NCBI GenBank assembly: GCA_020747015.1
Contig: JAGTJM010000016.1
Location: 620,001-684,000 of the forward strand
Source: Pyrenochaeta sp. MPI-SDFR-AT-0127
Lineage: Eukaryota > Ascomycota > Dothideomycetes > Pleosporales > Cucurbitariaceae
Direction: 5' to 3'
Length of the DNA stretch: 64,000 bases
Below are positions 1 to 11,525 of this stretch, piece by piece. The notes below the pieces were generated by a model. That model did not search any database, was not told the DNA's origin, and worked only from the letters and a program-made list of their open reading frames with translations. The stretch's first letter is position 1, and every line of letters begins with the position of its first letter. A program made the translations under genes and the position numbers.

Positions 1-1242
1 TGCGCAGCCACGAAGGGATGGCCAAAGCGACTGTGACTTACATAGTCGAAAGCAGCTGCCAAGCCTATAGAATCATTCCCATGGTTCTTCAAAGATGTCA
101 AAGCCAATTGTCTGGGCATGAAGACCCAGGCTGCGCTGAGGAGGGGACAAAGGGGGACGCTCGTTGAAGGTCCAGAGCTAATAGTGGCTGGATTAGAGAC
201 TGCGGTGACTTGACATATACGATCATGACTGGCGATTCGGCCAACCGGAGTCGCGATCCCAATGTATTTAATTGTAAATACCTACCTCGTGTCAACTATA
301 GCTTTCATAGACGGGTTTCAGTGTATTCAGGCCTCAAAGAACTAAGCCTTGGCGAACTCATCAGATATGGCATATTTCCTCTGCTTAACGTTCTGAAGGT
401 CGTTAAATCCAGATCCCACCATCAGAAGCCGTAACCCTTTGTCTTGGGTATCAGCACCCCTGGCCGTGTCTGCATCAACTGAATATTTCGACTACTGGCA
501 TTGGAAGGGTTGCGGCTTCAAAAGTGGTTTTTTATGCCGTCGATGTCATATTAGGACATATAGTCTCCAAGGGGCAGTGGAGTGGCGAAGACTTGCCGAA
601 TGGAAATTGGTGTTGATCGAGAGCAAGGCAATGAGAACGAATAATTTGGAAGCAGAGTTTGTGGGATAGTAGAGACAGTATTCGATAGTGACTTTAAACC
701 CACGTGTGCATAGAATGTCAATATGTCATCTCAGCTCTCCATCAAGAAGATTTGGTAGCCCAGTGTTCACGCCTAGTGGGTATTGCTGCTCCATCAAGTA
801 CTTAGGTCTCAGATCCCTGAGTTAGCCTTGATATGCGGATCTATCTTTCACTCAATGCGTTTCCAAAAGCAGTATATAGGAATGCTAAGGTGCAATAAGC
901 GAATTACAAAGTCAAGAGTTTATGGTATCAGAGAGAGTAATCATATTGACATGATCCGCGTAATATTTGTGGAGAAAAGGATCTTCGTGAAATTTAGCAC
1001 GAGTGTGTTCAATAGTGAACGGGCTGTGCAAGAAAGGTTTCAACGCTTGACCAGGACTCGTGGAAACAAACTTGAATCACGTGATCAAGTAGGGTTCCAG
1101 GATTGCACCCATCTGAACAATTGAAGTAGCCAGCCAATGGTAGGAGATATGTAACCAATGCGACACACATAAAAACCCGTTCCCCCTTGAAAATAAATAT
1201 CTTTTGTACCATCACTGCCATCGAAATTTCAACAGCTATTGA
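1..1242. other. AT-rich stretch without a recognisable gene
   Basis: Only short unrelated open frames are present on either strand, none with a recognisable domain or splice pattern. The last 60 bases before the DUF3669 gene are A/T-rich and could hold its core promoter. I see no transposon protein remnant or terminal repeat. Confidence 0.5.
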
Positions 1243-2280
1243 ATGCACCATATGATACTGTTTACTATGCTAGATTCCAATGCTCAATACCGCTGCATTG
1301 GGAAGGGATTCTGCGGGAGTATTTGGACTCTTGAAGGTAGCCAGGATGACGTATGTACCGTCATAAAGCGCGAAGATGGCGGACCCGACCGATCAGTAAC
1401 GAACGACTACCACATGCACCTTCGAATTTTGCAAAGCGCACTTCAATACCCTTCTGCGAAGCCACTATCGATACCGCAATGTCGCGAGCTGATTCAACCA
1501 ACCGATACCTGGTGGCAACTACACCTGAACCAATTCCCTGCTGGTCATGCCGCTTGTAGGGCCCTCATTTCGGAACGCATTCCCAAGGTACCAAGACTGA
1601 TTAGCGACAAAATTGTGGACCTTTTCTGCGCTGGTAACTCCTCGCTATCTAATTTTGTGAAAGGCAACGTTGACGATGATGCCTGCTTAATTCGGCCATA
1701 TTTGGGACGGCGTCGCTACCAACGAGAGGCAACGTTGACATCGCGCTTCCAGCGCTTCAGTCTCCGTAACGTGCCACTTCATATTGATCAGATGGAAATG
1801 CTTGGTTTGAACACTAGTTCCTACGCAGAGACTATGGCAGATGCTCTCGCGCTGATGCATTGGGGTGCCCGAATCGACGCGAATGATGTTGAGTTCGTGT
1901 TAGCACCTCCGCGAGGAATTGAGTCTCCATCTTCATCTTCCTTCCAGTCTGAATACTTAGGTATTCATTGCATGTGGATTCTAGACTTTGACTGTTGTCG
2001 ATCGCTTTCAATGGACGAAGCAGGTATTGAGCAAGCCTGCATGGCATTTTTCAAAAACGATCCTTTCTATCCAAGGCCGGGTAGTGAGGAAGCTGCTGAT
2101 GAGGAACTGTGGAATGTCTTCAAGCAGAGGTTTTTGGTGGTTAGTCGGGCAATTTTGGTAGAGGTGCATGAGGATGGGCGGTTTCTCGCGGAGAAGTTGG
2201 TGAAGAGAATTGAGAAGGAGGGACGATTGAGAAGGAAAAGAAAGGAAGAGTTGGCTTGTATAGAGCATCCGTCTCATTAG
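1243..2280 (+). CDS. DUF3669-domain protein (fungal, unknown function)
   Basis: Single open frame of 345 residues. It resembles fungal DUF3669 proteins, often annotated loosely as 'zinc finger protein' although no zinc-finger cysteine pattern is visible. Recognisable parts in order are an N-terminal glycine-rich 'IGKGFCGSIW' segment (about residues 20-30), a central 'IRPYLGRRR' motif (about 150), 'MADALALMHWGA' (about 198-209), and a C-terminal block with 'WILDFDCC', 'FFKNDPFYPRP' and 'LWNVFKQRF' (about 245-305). The tail is basic and rich in Lys/Arg/Glu, with no signal peptide or membrane segment. A second Met at residue 4 or 9 could be the true start. Cellular role is unknown; such proteins are often multicopy in fungal accessory DNA, and this one sits alone in AT-richer sequence. 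Confidence 0.75.
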   Translation: MHHMILFTMLDSNAQYRCIGKGFCGSIWTLEGSQDDVCTVIKREDGGPDRSVTNDYHMHLRILQSALQYPSAKPLSIPQCRELIQPTDTWWQLHLNQFPAGHAACRALISERIPKVPRLISDKIVDLFCAGNSSLSNFVKGNVDDDACLIRPYLGRRRYQREATLTSRFQRFSLRNVPLHIDQMEMLGLNTSSYAETMADALALMHWGARIDANDVEFVLAPPRGIESPSSSSFQSEYLGIHCMWILDFDCCRSLSMDEAGIEQACMAFFKNDPFYPRPGSEEAADEELWNVFKQRFLVVSRAILVEVHEDGRFLAEKLVKRIEKEGRLRRKRKEELACIEHPSH

Positions 2281-3565
2281 CGCCCTATGGGAATAGGAAT
2301 TCCGTCATACTAATTGACACGTCTTCGCAAATAAACGCCGCCGGATATGAGCTTGTCGTCCTGTTGTATTATATTAGATCTCGCTGTATCGTCTGAGTCA
2401 TCCACAGTAGGATGGTAACGAAATTTTGCTCCTCATAAAATTTTCGTTGAGATACTGGCGTTGCAGATTCGTTCGATAGTAATACATCATGTAGGGTATT
2501 TGTTGTCGATGTACCCACTTTTTGCGGATGTTGATGTAACAAGATGGATGCTAAAGAGCCATCTACTCGGCCCGTGCACGAACGGCTCATTCGAATGGTG
2601 CTTCGCAGAGCCCATGTTCATGCTGGATCCGCGATGTAATGTTGCAGTGCAGTTACAATGAAGCTGCCATTCAACATTTGCGACAAATCAAGAGCATAAG
2701 CCAGAAATTCTGCGGTGGAAAGAAACAGAGAAAAGTTTGCATAGTGTGTCCTGGGCGTAATCGCGTACAACTATGACTATGCGAGCCGCTGGTGACCTTG
2801 TCATGCACCTGTCATATATTGATCACGTTGATTGGAAAATGGCGGCATGCAGGCTCAAAAGGCATGCAATTACGTGCCAGAATATCGAGTGCTCTTGCCA
2901 AGCCATCTTTTCTTATTACTTCTCTCTAACCTGACTCTACATTTGCAACGATTTGCTAAGAGTAGAGCCTAGCGAAAAATGCGATTGGACTCCATTGTAG
3001 TTGGCAATAATGCTGCGTTCAACTATCAGCCTTCAACAAAAGATCAATACATGGCACATATATAAGGTATTTGATTTACGGTTCTATACCATCTCATCCA
3101 CTAGCATCTCGTAAGTAGAGAAAGGATGATGGTCGTTGATATTAGGCATGCTTTCACAACCCGGCATAGAGACAAAGAAGGAGAGATGTATGATTCACTA
3201 GTTATTATAGTATTTTGAAATTCTAGCCATCTGCTATGTACTCATAGAATTGAACAGCACTTCAATTGAACAGTTTTTTAAACATGCTAGAAGCTTTATG
3301 TGGCATGCAGGCAATCAACAACTAAGAAGTAAGTATTAATGCGTAGTATGATATTGTGCTTATGAGAAGAGGAAAGAAATATCGAAATAGTGTGTATTTT
3401 TCTATTCCGGACTGACAGCACGGTGACGTGTGGAAATCTGTTTCAAACTGCACAGTAGTATCAGAAGAAGCGTTTTTTGGTTTGTAGAAACATGTTGCCG
3501 ACCCTGCATCACACATGATTAAGTCCAGGAAAAGCATATCCAAAAAACATGCAATCCTGTTGATC
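2281..3565. other. AT-rich intergenic region, no gene seen
   Basis: About 1.3 kb with many stops in all frames and short homopolymer-like A/T runs. It separates the DUF3669 gene from the 3' end of the FAD monooxygenase gene. No tRNA-like fold, transposase fragment or long repeat was recognised by eye. Confidence 0.5.
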
Positions 3566-5471
3566 CTATCTTTGAAACTCGCCTATATGTTCCAAAACAT
3601 AATCGTGTGTTTGCGTATTCATATCCATGGTTGATGTGAATGCTCCGTCTGGAGCACCTGCAGCCTTCCTAACAAGTTTATCGTTAGAAACTGCTGTATC
3701 AAGTCCAACGACGAGTTTCAGAATGCTCTCCGCTTCTTCAACACTTTCAACAGAATTTGATCGCCAGGCCACATGCTCGTCAGGCCGAATGAGAATTAAG
3801 TCACGTTGCCAAAGCTTTCGTGCGTGGTGCTCACTCTTCAGATCAACATGTTTGAGCGGAATAGAAAGTGACTCTGCAGCATGCAAGAGCATCTGTATGT
3901 CTGATTGGTTGTCCGCGAAAGTGACAAGGGACCAATCTCTTCCAAAATGATCAAAAAGGGCGGAGCCGTCTGAAAGAAAAAGATGAGGAGGTCGACTACC
4001 TGGCCATGTAGAAGGTGTGTATGAGGAAGCTTGCCATGTTGGCTTGATCTCGTCTGTACCCGGCTTTTGGATGATATCTGATTCATAGATGTAGCCCATC
4101 TCGATACCAAGGTCTTTGTTCTCGCCATCGTGCGTCTGATAATGCTCGTGGATCTTTTGTCGCACCTCAATGCCTTCCTCTGTTGGCCAGCTAACACGGT
4201 GAGGATCCACTCCACCAAGGAGCTGAGCTGCTGATTGGTGAACTTGCATATGGATCCCCGAATGTTCCACATTGCGCAAAGCTACAGGGCGGCGTTCAGC
4301 TTCGTATGATCGTAACAGTTCATGCCCACCATAGTTAATTCTAGCAGCGAGCTTCCATCCCAGGTCGTAAGCATCGCCAATACCCATATTCATTCCGTAT
4401 CCTCCTGTGGGGATGTTTTGGTGAGCAGCATCCCCTGCTATGAAAACTTGGTAAGATGTGTTGGCCCAGGTTCGTGCAACAGCAATACTTGGCCTCCATT
4501 CGGAGCGCACAAGGATTTCGTCGATCTGAATTTCATATTTGCCGTCAAAACCGCCTAGCACCGTGTAAACCGCATCCTTGGAGTCGATAGTCGAAGTATC
4601 CGTGCCTAGTGGCAGGTAACAATGGACTGTCCACGTATCTATCTCATCCTGTGCGATCATTGCACCTCCATGTATTCCAGGCCCAGGCAAAAAGAACACA
4701 TGCCAAAACTGGCCTTGTTTGTGTAACCGTGTCAAGTCTCTAGACTTGAAATGCACAAGGAGTACACAAGTATGCCTATATGGTATAATAGATTAGTTGC
4801 TCAGTTGTGAAAGCGACATAAGTGGAGTAAAGGAGCGCTCACGTTGGCCCACCATCTAGGGGCATGCCGAGAGATTTCCTAACCGTACTCGAGGCTCCGT
4901 CGCAGCCTACGATATACTCTGAAATAAATTTCGTTCTGAGACCTGTTTTGAGAAATGTTGCAGTAGTTTCGACCTTATTATTATATTCTTCCACCTGCTG
5001 AACCTTCCAACCAAATCTGGCATCGATCATGGGGTCTTCTTCGCAAAGTACCTTCAACCAAGCCTCGAAATGCACTTGCGAGATACGTTGCCAGGCTTCA
5101 CGTGGCTGGCTACCATCATTGTTGTTCTTGATTCTGGATCTAAAGTCATCGACACTAGGATGCGGCCACATCGTGACTGGCTTTTCTGCCGACAGACCAG
5201 TCGAGATTAGGACGGTATGAGAAATGTGCGATGGAACTCCCCGTTTGCGGAGTCCTTCTGATAAGCCTAGCCTGTGGAGGATCTCCATGGATCTCGAGTT
5301 TGTTAGGTCCATTTTTGGCCATTTTGTTGTCGTTTCATTTCTTTCCAAAAGAACAGACCGAATTCCGTAATGTGACAGTACGATAGCCAATAAGAGCCCT
5401 ACCGGACCACCTCCTGCAATGAGAACAGTACCCGCAGATAATTCTTCATGGCTGTGGTTCTTTGCTTCCAT
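3566..5471 (-). CDS. FAD-dependent aromatic monooxygenase (phenol 2-monooxygenase / MhpA-like)
   Basis: Two exons, 5471-4843 and 4775-3566, with a 67-nt GT-AG intron (4842-4776), give 612 residues, normal for PheA/TfdB-type hydroxylases. Near the N terminus is the Rossmann FAD motif 'GGGPVG' (about 20-25) followed by 'LLERNE'; 'GCDGASSTVR' (DG motif) lies near the end of exon 1. Exon 2 carries the GD motif 'AGDAAHQNIPTGGYGMN', which binds the flavin ribityl chain. The last 170 or so residues look like the thioredoxin-fold domain of this family. Family members use NAD(P)H and O2 to ortho-hydroxylate phenols, commonly making catechols. No signal peptide, so probably cytosolic. The start is 379 bp from the divergent FAH-family gene, implying a shared promoter. 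The substrate cannot be told from sequence. Confidence 0.88.
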
Positions 5472-5850
5472 TGTTACGATTGTGGAATAAAGCTTGAGTT
5501 CAATCAGTGTCGGCGTTTAAATGATCTTTGGATTCGGATGCGCCAAACTACTTTTTGCAAGCTGCTGCTTACACAGACTTCGGTCAAAAGTCCGGTCTCG
5601 GGAATTTCCCCAGCAAGGTTTTCTTGCCGTGCATTTTAACTTCCCAGTCTGGATCTTCAATTGCGGGGACAGACATCTCGGAAAGACATCACACCCGAGC
5701 AATCCGGAGTGTAGCTCCACCCCGGTCCCGAGATATGGCCACTGAGCCAAACCCGAACAATACTAGAATGAAATCCAAACTACACAAGAAGGTTGGATGT
5801 ATCATTCAGCTTTCAAACGCTGTAGCTGAAATTCTTCTGTAGCAGCAATT
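5472..5850. promoter_or_regulatory. Shared divergent promoter of FAD monooxygenase and FAH hydrolase
   Basis: The 379 bp between two divergent start codons contain two TCGGA pentamers (5534-5538 and 5678-5682) plus other CGG/CCG triplets, the half-sites typically bound by Zn2Cys6 regulators. The same pentamer clusters upstream of other island genes. Binding is inference. Confidence 0.4.
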
Positions 5851-6951
5851 ATGCCACTTTTTGACCATCTCCTTCGTTTTAAGAACCCATCCGGTGAGAC
5901 CTGGTATGGTGAGGCCGGGACGGAGAATGTGGCTCGAAGAACATTTGTTGGCTCAACAGTGCGGGTATACGGAGGAAAAACTCCTTGGGATCCCGATTTC
6001 GAGCTGCTTGACCAACAAGAGATGGTTGCTGAAGTGAGTAAACATCTCGGGTTGAGAACTCGCAGATTCACACATCATATTATGTAGCAACAGCTCTGAT
6101 TCATTCCGGTACTGATCGTTCTGGTACAGGTCTTATGTCCACTTCCATCGGTGCCTATGTTCATTTGCGTTGGCTTGAACTACAAACACCACGCAGCGGA
6201 AGCAGGAGTATGTACACAACTTTCGAGACTTATAATTTCTGACCGCAAACATGTAGATGACAATCGCACCGTACCCTATAATTTTTACAAAGCCTCCCGG
6301 TTTGTCTATATTGTTGAGATGATAGGGAGGAGGTCTGACCATGAATTGCAGATGCACTGGCAGCTCCTCTAGAGGATATTTCAATACACCCAGAGTGCCT
6401 TTGCATGGACTACGAGGTATTCAAGTTGACATTAGTGGACTTTGATAAAGACTGAAGAATTATAGGCAGAGCTTTGTTTTGTTATTGGGAAAGACTGCAA
6501 AAACGTATCCGAATCTGAAGACGCAATGCAGTACGTCTTCGGTTATACGGCAGGCAACGACATATCTTCACGATACTGGCAACAGCCTGAGAGGTCGGGC
6601 CATCAGCATGGAAGCGCAAAGTCATTTGATAAGTTCGCACCTATTGGCCCGGTACTTACGTCTTCAAACATCATCCAGAATCCTCACAATCTATGGATCA
6701 AATCGTTCGTCAATGGTGAAATTCGTCAATCTGCCCGGACTGATGATCTCATATACGATATACCGACTATAATAAAGCACATCAGCAGAGGCACTACTTT
6801 GCGAAGAGGGACGGTGGTTATGACCGGAACACCCAGTGGGGTTGCTGCATTTCTGAAGCCGCCTCAATGGCTCAAGGATGGTGATATTGTTGAGGTAGAA
6901 ATTGAAAAAGTAGGGAGGATTAGAAACAGAATGGTGTTCGAGAAGCAGTAG
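5851..6951 (+). CDS. Fumarylacetoacetate hydrolase (FAH)-family enzyme
   Basis: Five exons rebuilt from splice sites and phase: 5851-6033, 6130-6207, 6257-6299, 6352-6416, 6466-6951; 284 residues. The product has the FAH-superfamily core: 'FICVGLNYKHHAAEAG' (about 71-87), 'FTKPPDAL' (about 97-104), the metal ligands in 'DYEAEL' (Glu123, Glu125), 'GYTAGNDIS' (Asp155), and 'GTPSGVA' near the C terminus. This size and motif set fit the single-domain 2-hydroxyhepta-2,4-diene-1,7-dioate isomerase / fumarylpyruvate or acylpyruvate hydrolase branch rather than the ~420-residue tyrosine-pathway fumarylacetoacetase. Family enzymes cleave or isomerise diketo acids produced by aromatic ring opening, using Mg or Mn. 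Next to a monooxygenase and an extradiol-type dioxygenase, a role downstream of ring cleavage is likely but inferred. Confidence 0.87.
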
Positions 6952-7409
6952 GTTCACGAAGATGGTACTTTGCGGATTACCTGTGCTCCTACATATATAA
7001 TTAGATATGCTGAGTGGAAGTAGGTGGAACAAAACCATACACTCCCTTCGGGCGGAAGCCTAGGAGTACAGAACGAGCTCATTGTAGGATGAGAGGAAGA
7101 TTGAAGAATTGAGAGTTCAATTGATAACTCTTTGTCTATATTGTTGTTTTTCGTGTGTCTTGTTGGTTGATAGCCTCTTCTTGTTCGAGAGAAGAAGCAG
7201 CAGACCAAATTGGCGTTTTGGGGAACAGCTTCTTGAGCTATTTTTTGGAGATCATCAGCTTCAGGAGGACATCAAGGATATATTTCGATCAGCACTGTCG
7301 CGCCAGGACATTGTGATCTTTGAAGTATCGATTCAGCTACTGAAACAGCAGGATATTCATGTCTCTCCAATGTTACTGCTCATTCTGTCATCCTTGCATT
7401 CTCAGGAGG
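6952..7409. other. Convergent 3' region between FAH-family and VOC genes
   Basis: The two genes point at each other across 458 bp. A 140-codon open frame runs on the plus strand into the VOC gene (7109-7531), but it has no recognisable domain and lies antisense to the VOC 3' end, so I treat this stretch as 3' UTRs. Confidence 0.5.
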
Positions 7410-7991
7410 CTACTTCATATGATCTGGAAGCCCTCGAGGTCCTATCTCGACACGCTTCAGCAGCGCCTTTTCGGTCTCCCCCTGTATCAGGCGCTGGATC
7501 ATGTCCTCCGGATCAAAATCAACCCCAATAGGATTCTCGGCAAACTCCTTTGATTTCATGAATTCGGTAGCTTCGTCTGCGTTGTCAAAATTGTTCACTT
7601 GCGTCTCAATTTGGTTGCCGTCAGGGTCCTCGTAGTAAATCGACGTAGTTGGCCCATGATTCACTGGCCAAAGCGGCACGATACCCATTTGCTTCCGTTG
7701 TCGGTAGGATAGCAACAGGTCGGACAGCGAATCGAATGTGAATGCAGTGTGCTCGAGCCCGCAGCTGGTCTTATTTTTTCTCTGGGTTCCAGGGACCTCT
7801 GCGATGGCAATGCGGTGGTGTTCGTCATCATACGTTAGGAAGGCTAGCATTCCATTCTCATATATAACCTGAGCGCCGAGGAAGGTTCGGTAATACTCCA
7901 CCATGGCCTTAAAGTTGTTCGTTCGTAGGACAACATGCGCAAGCTTGCTCGGGGACTTCACGACGTGTGCCGGGGCATCGAAATCAGCCAT
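7410..7991 (-). CDS. VOC-superfamily single-domain extradiol-type dioxygenase
   Basis: Intronless, 193 residues from the Met beginning 'MADFDAPAH'. One glyoxalase/bleomycin-resistance/extradiol (VOC) module runs from about residue 16 to 133. The expected 2-His-1-carboxylate metal site is visible: His19 in 'LAHVVLRT', His81 in 'LEHTAF' and Glu129 in 'GNQIETQV'. His112 and Tyr119/Tyr120 in 'NHGPTTSIYYEDPDGN' occupy the region where extradiol dioxygenases keep second-sphere His/Tyr residues. A helical tail of about 55 residues follows. Extradiol dioxygenases open catechols next to the hydroxyls; other VOC members are lyases or isomerases, so activity is inferred from residues plus neighbours. 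The frame is open further upstream, but that stretch lacks family similarity. The start is 566 bp from the divergent Zn2Cys6 gene. Confidence 0.8.
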   Translation of the reverse strand: MADFDAPAHVVKSPSKLAHVVLRTNNFKAMVEYYRTFLGAQVIYENGMLAFLTYDDEHHRIAIAEVPGTQRKNKTSCGLEHTAFTFDSLSDLLLSYRQRKQMGIVPLWPVNHGPTTSIYYEDPDGNQIETQVNNFDNADEATEFMKSKEFAENPIGVDFDPEDMIQRLIQGETEKALLKRVEIGPRGLPDHMK

Positions 7992-8557
7992 TTTATTGTA
8001 TGGTAAGCAAAGTAACAAGTAATTCTGGACTAGCAGTGAATGTTCCTGAGTATAATGAAGAAATGGTTGGAACAGGAGGAGATGATACCTTTTGGATGGC
8101 GTCAGGGTCGGTTGGGCAATTTGAGTGCAGCTGTGCTCCATGACCCTGTCGGTGTACCCCAACGTGATTTGGACGATCTTGAGTGACACTCCGAAAAAGA
8201 GGAGAGCAAGAATGCTCGGAGCAGGCCACTTTTCGGAAGCATTTGCCTCCGATCCAATTACAGTTTGACTCTAAGTGCGGCCCGCGCATTTCCCCGCAAA
8301 ATGTGCTGAGGCGCTAAACGGATCGCGAAGCTTGGTCGGCTGGATTACAAACATGTCCATGCTGCTTCGATTGCTCACTACGCACAGTAATTCACTTCTA
8401 AACAGTTAAGCTTGTGCCATTTCGGTATGTGCTTTAAGCCACTATATCGTACTCCCTCAAACTTGGAATGTCTTCGAGTCTGTTGCTCTGTCTGAACGAA
8501 CCCCACAAGGCACGCCGGAGTCCCACATACAGCCAAGAAAAATCTACAAAATCTACC
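7992..8557. promoter_or_regulatory. Divergent VOC / Zn2Cys6 promoter with four clustered TCGGA motifs
   Basis: Four TCGGA/TCCGA pentamers lie within 63 bp: 8190-8194, 8216-8220, 8233-8237 and 8248-8252. The last two form an inverted pair, TCGGA-N10-TCCGA, the CGG-spacer-CCG layout expected for a Zn2Cys6 dimer. The cluster is about 200 bp from the dioxygenase start and 310 bp from the regulator start, so it could serve both, including autoregulation. That the neighbouring regulator binds it is inference. Confidence 0.5.
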
Positions 8558-11329
8558 ATGGCTTGCGATAGATGTCGTCTTAAGAAGATCAAATGTATCG
8601 TCTCTTCTCCTATGCGGCATTTTGGACTGAATTAATGGCTCTCTGGCAGGTGACGGTTCTCAGTCGTGCAAAAGCTGTGTTGTAAGTCCGAACCTCCCGG
8701 ATGTGTAGCCCGGATCCATTTTCTAATCCGAATGATCGGAAGACCCATGGAGTTGGCTGTCACTACTCCCGCACAACCAGGCGATATCGTGGATCTACCA
8801 AGGACAAAACCCGACACCTCCAAGAGCGCCTTGGTCATGCCGAACGCCTTCTGCGGACTGCCGGTCTTATCGATCAGCTCTCTCTTCCGTCTCCTCCGGC
8901 AACAAGTCAAATCCACGGGGATCTGGGCGCACCCTTGCAAACGGCAAGCATACGTCAGGACTCTGTTGATCGAGGTGGCAGCTATGGTGCAGATGTACTT
9001 TCTGAATCACCGGATGAAGATAGCCATACTGCTCTCCACGAAAGCTATCAAGATGTTCAGAGCCCGCTTGCGACCCTTGCAACTGTTAGCGGACGGGCTC
9101 GAAACTGCAACCTCCTGCCCAACCAAGAATCTATTAATGGCTTTACGAACTTTGGGTCTTCTGAGTCCAACAGCAGTACTACCTTCGTTCCGCTATCTCC
9201 AAACACTATCACACTTTCACCTACACGTTTCGATACATTGCTATCTGCCTCAATTCAAAATCCACCCGTGACTGCGAGCGAGACAGCTCCTGTAAGAAGC
9301 CAAGATCGAAACCAACAAGTTGTTGCCGGAGAGCCCGTATGCAGTCCTGTTTCAACCCTTTTTACATTAGCTGATGTTTCACCGTGTAGCCTAGCCGTGA
9401 TGAGCATCATGGTCGGTATTGCCCTTTTCGGTCTAGCAATGGCTGTTGTAAGGGGTTCAATACTATATGAAAGCTGATATTGGATAGGTCCTAACTCTTA
9501 TCTTTCAATTTGTGCTGATGCAGGAGTCAATTGGATCGCATCTCGGATAGGGGCTTCCAGCTTTGATGCCTGTGCTACGTCGCTCGTTTCAACTATCAGC
9601 CAGAAATTGAAGTTGAGCGGGAGACTAAGTAAAGATAGAATTCCTGAGCCATGCAAAGAGACTGCTTGGTTGTATATGCATGGTCAGTTGCCCATGGGCG
9701 TACTGGGTTCGATTTGAGGCTGATTGCGTAAACATCAGCCTATTTTGATGAGAGCCTCGAAGCAACGTACTACACTATTAATCGGTCGACATTCGAGGCG
9801 CGACTTGAAAAAGATTTCAGTGATCAGCCAGACGAATATGATCCAGCGTGGTATGCTCTGAAGAATGTTGTCTTCGCAAGCGGATGTAGAATCGCAACAT
9901 TTAAAACTCAGTCTTGGACTGAAGCCCAGATTCAATCACGCGGATATTTTGAGAACGCCTTAGCTGTAGAAGCTGACCTCCTGCATGGAACAACCGGAGT
10001 GATTGCAATTCAAGCGCTCCTTGCGATGGTAAGTGCATCCTACTAGCTCATTGGGGCGCCAATAAACGATACGGTAGGCTCTCTATGCCGAAGGTGCTGG
10101 TAGTGCGAAATTGGAATACATGCTTGTCAGTTGTGCAGTCCGACTAGCACACGCAAGGGGCCTGCATCTTCGCCCAGCCTCCTCAATAACATCACTTGAG
10201 GACTTACAGAGGCGAAGCTGGATATTTTGGACAATATACTGTTTTGAAAAGCATCTGACGCTGCGTGCAGGACGTCCATCAGTAGGTCGTTGCCATAGTG
10301 CTTCTGGAAATACTGACCTGGCCCCCCAGATTATCGACGATGATGATATTAGCTGCGAGCTACCTACTTGGGCGCCCGATGCGAACCCTAATATAGTAGT
10401 GTACTTCCAACACACTGTCAAACAAGCAATGATCTGTTCCGCAATCGCTAAAAGCTTTTCAACGGTAAAAGCTCGAGAGCGATCCTTATCCGAGAAGGTA
10501 AAATTGGTGAAGTATTTCACCACGAGTCTCAGAGCCTGGTACCAAGACATTCCCGAAGCCTTTAGGCCGGGATTTCCCCTCAAACCTGAGTCCTTACCTT
10601 ACGGGATCCGCGCAGAACATCTCATATATACTTATTTATCTTATCATGGCTCCATGGCTGCAATCCACTCGACTTTCGGTCATCCTTGGAATTTAAATCA
10701 ATCGTTGGAACACCAAAACGACATTGTCAAGGCTCAAATTGCTTCCAGCAATGAGGTTCTAGCCGATGCATCAAGGAATATTATTCTCATTACCCGATCA
10801 ATTTCAGTGGATGCCGTCGCTCCAGTCTGGTACGTAAGTCAGGCTTTTCCTGAAGCAGCTTATCACATTAACAATTCTACGCAGGTTGGTTTTCTATTAT
10901 CCTCTCCTTGGTATGATCAACACTTTTGTGTCAATACTCAAAACACCAACGGCGGATTCGACATCAAAAGACATTGGCCTAATTGATATGGCTGCGGGCT
11001 ACTTTGCGTATGTTAATCACTCAACGGACTCGGTCCTCTCCTTTTCTTTTGTCCACCATATTGGACAGTGGGCCCGACAGGCTGTTTCAAAGGCTCAAGC
11101 GAGGACAATTGATGGACAAGAGACGATGTGCCATTCTGTGGGTGTTGGGACTATTCTTTCCCTTCAGGATGATTACGCGAGTTCAATATGTCATGTAAGT
11201 GATTTCGTTACTTAACCACAGAAGATGCTTATCTATATCTAGATGGGTGGCCTTGATATTGATGGAATGAATTTTGGTGATTGGCCCGCGTTTCTTCCTC
11301 GTTTACCACATGTTGAGGCGTGGCAATGA
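8558..11329 (+). CDS. Zn2Cys6 transcription factor, likely island regulator
   Basis: Eight exons: 8558-8594, 8650-8681, 8743-about 9454, 9524-9682, 9739-10028, 10078-10829, 10885-11194, 11243-11329; about 792 residues. The zinc cluster is split by two introns but intact when spliced: 'CDRCRLKKIKC' then 'CKSCVTHGVGC', giving CX2CX6CX5CX2CX6C from residue 3. A basic linker ending 'LQERLGHAERLLR' follows and looks like the usual short dimerisation coil. The fungal-specific transcription factor domain spans about 410-620 ('RLAHARGLHLRP', 'RRSWIFWTIYCFEK', 'LRAGRPS'). The C terminus 'FGDWPAFLP' is typical. The exon 3 donor is uncertain: 9454/9455 or 9415/9416, differing by 13 codons. Its position beside three catabolic genes suggests it is their pathway-specific activator. 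Confidence 0.85.
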
Positions 11330-11525
11330 TTATTAACACACCTTTGTCGATGTCCCACTCTTCTCCATATGCAATCCTCCAGGAACTTTCTCGTGCCCCT
11401 AGCATATCAACGCTCTGAGAGAGCTTTTGTCAATGGAGCAGAGTCCTAGTACTCTTAGTTCATAATCTGCTATAATGACTAATAAATCGACCTACTGCCC
11501 AAACCTGATACAACCGAATTCTCAG

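Noticed and set aside
5851..6951. FAH-family gene as the tyrosine-pathway fumarylacetoacetase partner of the HGD-like gene
   Set aside because: It is 284 residues, single-domain, and 33 kb away; the motif set fits the short isomerase/acylpyruvate hydrolase branch.
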